Positions 61,034 to 64,000 of a stretch of 64,000 nucleotides of DNA are shown here, in pieces. The DNA is taken from NCBI RefSeq assembly GCF_018603905.1, contig NZ_JAHFZZ010000006.1, positions 596,534-660,533 on the forward strand, written 5' to 3'. The DNA comes from Nonomuraea sp. NEAU-A123. Its GTDB lineage: Bacteria > Actinomycetota > Actinomycetes > Streptosporangiales > Streptosporangiaceae. The first letter of the stretch is position 1; every line of letters begins with the position of its first letter. A program made the translations under genes and the position numbers. The notes under the pieces are model-generated. The model was not told the origin of the DNA. It saw nothing but the letters and a program-made list of their open reading frames with translations, and searched no databases.

Positions 61034-63598
61034 GTGACAACGCCAGAGCTGCCTACCCAGTACACCCCGGCCGACGTCGAGACCCGGAGCTACGAGCGCT
61101 GGGTATCCGAAGGCTTCTTCCTCGCCGACCCGGGCAGCCCGCGCGTGCCGTACAGCATCGTCCTCCCCCCGCCCAACGTGACCGGCGTCCTGCACATCGG
61201 GCACGCGCTCGACCACTCCATCCAGGACGCGCTCACCCGCCGGGCCCGCATGCAGGGGCGCGAGACGCTGTGGCTGCCCGGCATGGACCACGCGGGCATC
61301 GCCACCCAGAACGTCGTCGAGCGCGAGCTGGCCAAGCAGGGCCTGTCGCGCCATGACCTCGGGCGTGAGGAGTTCGTGGAGCGCGTCTGGCAGTGGAAGG
61401 AGGAGTCCGGTGGCCGGATCCTCGGCCAGATGCGCAAGCTCGGCGACGGCGTCGACTGGTCGCGCGAGCGCTTCACCATGGACACGGGGCTCTCGCGGGC
61501 CGTCCAAACGATCTTCAAGCGGCTCTTCGACGACGGGCTGATCTACCGGGCCGAACGCATCATCAACTGGTGCCCCCGCTGCCTCACCGCGCTGTCCGAC
61601 ATCGAGGTGGAGCACAGCGAGGACGACGGCGAGCTCGTCTCCATCTGCTACTCCGACGAGATCGTGGTGGCTACCACCCGCGCGGAGACCATGCTCGGCG
61701 ATACCGCCGTGGCCGTGCACCCCTCCGACGAGCGCTACGCCCACCTGATCGGCACGCTCGTCGAGGTGCCGCTCACCGGCCGCCAGATTCCCGTGGTCGC
61801 CGACGAGCACGTCGACCCGGCCTTCGGCACCGGCGCGGTCAAGGTGACGCCGGCTCACGACCCCAACGACTTCGAGATCGGCCGGCGCCATTCGCTGCCG
61901 TCGCTGACCATCATGGACGAGCGTGGCGTGATCACCGCGCACGGGCCGTTCGAGGGACTCGACCGGTTCGAGGCACGACCCGCGGTGGTCGCCGCGCTCC
62001 GCGCCGAGGGCAGGATCGTCGCCGAGAAGCGCCCGTACGTCCACTCGGTCGGCCACTGCTCGCGCTGCAAGACGGTGGTGGAGCCGAGGCTGTCGCTGCA
62101 GTGGTTCGTCAACGTCTCGCCGCTGGCCAAGGCCGCCGGTGACGCGGTGCGTGACGGACGCACCCGCATCCACCCGCCCGAGCTGGCCAAGCGCTACTTC
62201 GACTGGGTCGACGACATGCACGACTGGTGCATCTCGCGCCAGCTTTGGTGGGGGCATCGCATCCCGGTCTGGTACGGCCCGGCCGGCGAGGTCGTGTGCG
62301 TGGGCCCCGACCAGGACCCGCCCGCCGGCTACGTCCAGGACTCCGACGTGCTCGACACCTGGTTCTCCTCGGGCCTGTGGCCGTTCTCCACGCTGGGCTG
62401 GCCCGACGCGACGCCGGAGCTCAAGCGCTTCTATCCGACGTCCGTGCTGGTCACGGGCTACGACATCCTGTTCTTCTGGGTCGCGCGGATGATGATGTTC
62501 GGCCTGTACGCCATGGACGGCGAGCCGCCCTTCCGTGTGGTGGCGCTGCACGGCATGGTCCGCGACCAGTACGGCAAGAAGATGTCCAAGTCGTTCGGCA
62601 ACGTCGTCGACCCGCTCGACTGGATCGAGCGCTTCGGCGCCGACGCCACCCGCTTCACACTGCTGCGCGGCGCCAACCCGGGCGCCGACGTCGCGGTGAG
62701 CGAGGAATGGGCGGCCGGCTCGCGCAACTTCTGCAACAAGATCTGGAACGCCACGCGCTTCGCGCTGATGAACGGCGCGGCCACCGGCTCCCTCGACGGG
62801 CTCGACCTGACGGCGGCAGACCGATGGATCCTGTCGCGGCTGCAGAGCGTGATCTCGTCGGCCGACGCGGCCTTCGAGGAGTTCGAGTTCGCCAAGGCGT
62901 CGGATCTCCTCTACCACTTCGCGTGGGACGAGGTCTGCGACTGGTATCTGGAGCTGGCCAAGATCCAGCTCGGCGAGGGGCTGGAGCACACGCGGCTCGT
63001 GCTGGGCCATGTGCTCGACACGCTGCTGCGGCTGATGCACCCGCTGGTGCCGTTCGTCACCGAGGAGCTGTGGCGGGCCGTCACGGGTGGCGAGTCGGTC
63101 GTCGTGGCACCGTGGCCGCAGGTCGACTCCGGCCGTACCGATCCGGTCGCTGAGGCGGAGATCGTCGCTCTGCAGGAGCTGGTGACGGAGGTTCGGCGGT
63201 TCCGTTCGGATCAGGGGCTGAAGCCCGGCCAGAAGGTGGCCGCGCGGCTCGGACTGGCCGGCACGGCTCTTACGGGGCAGGAAGGGGCTATTCGCTCGCT
63301 CCTGCGGCTGACGGAGCCGTCTGACGCCTTTTCAGCCACCGCCCGCTTCACCGTGGGCGGGGTGACCGTGGAGATCGACACCGCGGGCGCCATCGACGTC
63401 GCGGCCGAGCGCAAGCGGTTGGAGAAGGATCTGGCGGCCGCACGCAAGGATGCGGCCCAGGCCACGGCCAAGCTGGGCAACGAGCAGTTCATGGCCAAGG
63501 CGCCCGAGGACGTGGTCGCCAAGGTCAGAGGGCGTGCGGAGCAGTCGGCGGCCGACATCGAGCGGCTTGAGAACCAGCTCGCCGGTTTGGGTGTTTGA
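61034..63598 (+). CDS. valS: Valyl-tRNA synthetase
   Basis: An 854-residue class I aminoacyl-tRNA synthetase charging tRNA-Val. HIGH motif at 54-57 (VLHIGHALDHS), KMSKS at 516-520 (KKMSKSFGN), the editing domain with TTRAETMLGDTAVAVHP, and the anticodon-binding and C-terminal coiled-coil domains (AAERKRLEKDLAAARKD). GTG at 61034 is chosen; TTG at 61025 would add three residues. It ends before the rRNA promoter region. Confidence 0.97.
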   Translation: MTTPELPTQYTPADVETRSYERWVSEGFFLADPGSPRVPYSIVLPPPNVTGVLHIGHALDHSIQDALTRRARMQGRETLWLPGMDHAGIATQNVVERELAKQGLSRHDLGREEFVERVWQWKEESGGRILGQMRKLGDGVDWSRERFTMDTGLSRAVQTIFKRLFDDGLIYRAERIINWCPRCLTALSDIEVEHSEDDGELVSICYSDEIVVATTRAETMLGDTAVAVHPSDERYAHLIGTLVEVPLTGRQIPVVADEHVDPAFGTGAVKVTPAHDPNDFEIGRRHSLPSLTIMDERGVITAHGPFEGLDRFEARPAVVAALRAEGRIVAEKRPYVHSVGHCSRCKTVVEPRLSLQWFVNVSPLAKAAGDAVRDGRTRIHPPELAKRYFDWVDDMHDWCISRQLWWGHRIPVWYGPAGEVVCVGPDQDPPAGYVQDSDVLDTWFSSGLWPFSTLGWPDATPELKRFYPTSVLVTGYDILFFWVARMMMFGLYAMDGEPPFRVVALHGMVRDQYGKKMSKSFGNVVDPLDWIERFGADATRFTLLRGANPGADVAVSEEWAAGSRNFCNKIWNATRFALMNGAATGSLDGLDLTAADRWILSRLQSVISSADAAFEEFEFAKASDLLYHFAWDEVCDWYLELAKIQLGEGLEHTRLVLGHVLDTLLRLMHPLVPFVTEELWRAVTGGESVVVAPWPQVDSGRTDPVAEAEIVALQELVTEVRRFRSDQGLKPGQKVAARLGLAGTALTGQEGAIRSLLRLTEPSDAFSATARFTVGGVTVEIDTAGAIDVAAERKRLEKDLAAARKDAAQATAKLGNEQFMAKAPEDVVAKVRGRAEQSAADIERLENQLAGLGV

Positions 63599-63610
63599 GC
63601 GAGACACACC

Positions 63611-63650
63611 GGGGGAAGACCTATTCGTTACCGAAGTTGGGTCTTCCCCC
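63611..63650 (+). terminator. Terminator after valS
   Basis: A perfect 11-bp stem (63611-63621 with 63640-63650) with an 18-base loop, 12 bases past the stop. It insulates valS from the rRNA promoters. Confidence 0.8.
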
Positions 63651-63740
63651 GCGCTGGGGCTGCTAGAGTCTTCAACGCAGGGCAGCAGCCCTGACAATCT
63701 CTCTGATCACTCCCGATCTTTAGGCTGTGTCCGCATGCGA

Positions 63741-63770
63741 TTGGACACGGACGAGAAGTTCGGGTAAGTT
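63741..63770 (+). promoter_or_regulatory. Ribosomal RNA promoter, upstream copy
   Basis: TTGGAC (63741-63746), an 18-base spacer and TAAGTT (63765-63770) form a housekeeping-sigma type promoter in front of the rRNA leader. Confidence 0.65.
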
Positions 63771-63806
63771 AAGAGGGTTGTCCCGGAACGAACCTGATCG
63801 GCCGAT

Positions 63807-63836
63807 TTGACAAGAATCGTCCAAATCTGGTAAAGT
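63807..63836 (+). promoter_or_regulatory. Ribosomal RNA promoter, downstream copy
   Basis: A perfect -35 TTGACA (63807-63812), an 18-base spacer and TAAAGT (63831-63836) make a strong promoter. It is 66 bases after the first; tandem promoters are usual for actinomycete rRNA operons. Confidence 0.8.
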
Positions 63837-63844
63837 GGGCAAAG

Positions 63845-64000
63845 CGAAATGTGCGCCTCTCGCAGGTTGGGGAGTACGCGTCCGTTTCTTGAGAACTCAA
63901 CAGTGTGTTAAAAGCCAGTGCATGATGCACAACCCCGTCATGTTCATGCTTTCGGGTGTGGATGACGGATTCCTTTTTTGGTTGGGATTTCTTTCCCTTC
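63845..64000 (+). other. Leader of a ribosomal RNA operon (16S gene just beyond the window)
   Basis: The sequence from about 63885 is the conserved actinomycete rRNA leader: CTTGAGAACTCAACAGTGTG, then AAAGCCAGTG. Later, CCGTCAT (from 63935) and ATGACGG (63962-63968) can pair around a long loop, probably an RNase III-type processing stem. The 16S gene body is not reached. Confidence 0.8.

Overview
The window is about 70% GC, uses many GTG and TTG starts, and carries mycothiol-linked, PPOX-type and DUF5130/DUF5753 genes typical of Actinobacteria. Gene content resembles Streptosporangiaceae (a Nonomuraea-like genome is my best guess). It reads as ordinary chromosome with one small decayed accessory patch, and it ends inside the leader of a ribosomal RNA operon.

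Layout. 1-6.7 kb: the tail of an unknown gene, a divergent TetR/quinone-oxidoreductase pair around a large palindrome, then a leftward run (prolyl oligopeptidase, AraC regulator, VOC protein, DsbA-like protein, PPOX protein). 7-13.4 kb: HNH endonuclease, GNAT acetyltransferase, FmdB zinc ribbon, beta-lactamase-fold lipoprotein, WYL protein, ilvD, NERD protein. 13.5-20.8 kb: amidase, then a signalling island with an FHA protein, two transmembrane Ser/Thr kinases, a small membrane protein, DUF5130 and an unknown protein. 20.9-28.5 kb: a leftward sugar operon (ROK regulator, ABC importer, GH15-like and GH31 enzymes) behind a palindromic operator. 28.6-35.4 kb: pepN, mycothiol-nitroreductase-like protein, aldehyde dehydrogenase, SDR, peptide deformylase, rpiB and a 48-codon gene overlapping the rpiB stop. 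35.4-44.7 kb: Eis-like acetyltransferase, SpoIIE-type phosphatase, atypical response regulator, site-2 protease, M55 aminopeptidase, a c-di-AMP riboswitch with its secreted target, deoR-galT. 44.8-48.5 kb: ribosomal protein bL37 (25 aa), a TrpB2-like enzyme, a kinase-like protein with a lost P-loop, a flavoprotein, a small secreted peptide.

48.7-51 kb holds tRNA-Gly and tRNA-Pro. Next to tRNA-Pro lie a dead tyrosine recombinase, whose active-site Tyr codon appears to be an amber stop, and a decayed propeller-like lipoprotein: the likely scar of an integrated element. 51-56.5 kb: a mucin-like membrane protein, a secreted M1 peptidase, an HtpX-like protease and a DUF5753 regulator with its anti-sigma-like ATPase. 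56.6-63.6 kb is the protein quality-control block tig, clpP1, clpP2, clpX, then valS; a ClgR-like site lies before clpP1. Two rRNA-type promoters and the 16S leader end the window.

No clear new multi-gene defence or biosynthetic system was found. The most interesting points are the kinase fused to a lytic-transglycosylase-like domain without its catalytic Glu, the recombinase remnant, the riboswitch-controlled exported protein, the overlooked small genes, and a recurring habit of short degenerate tandem repeats at gene ends.
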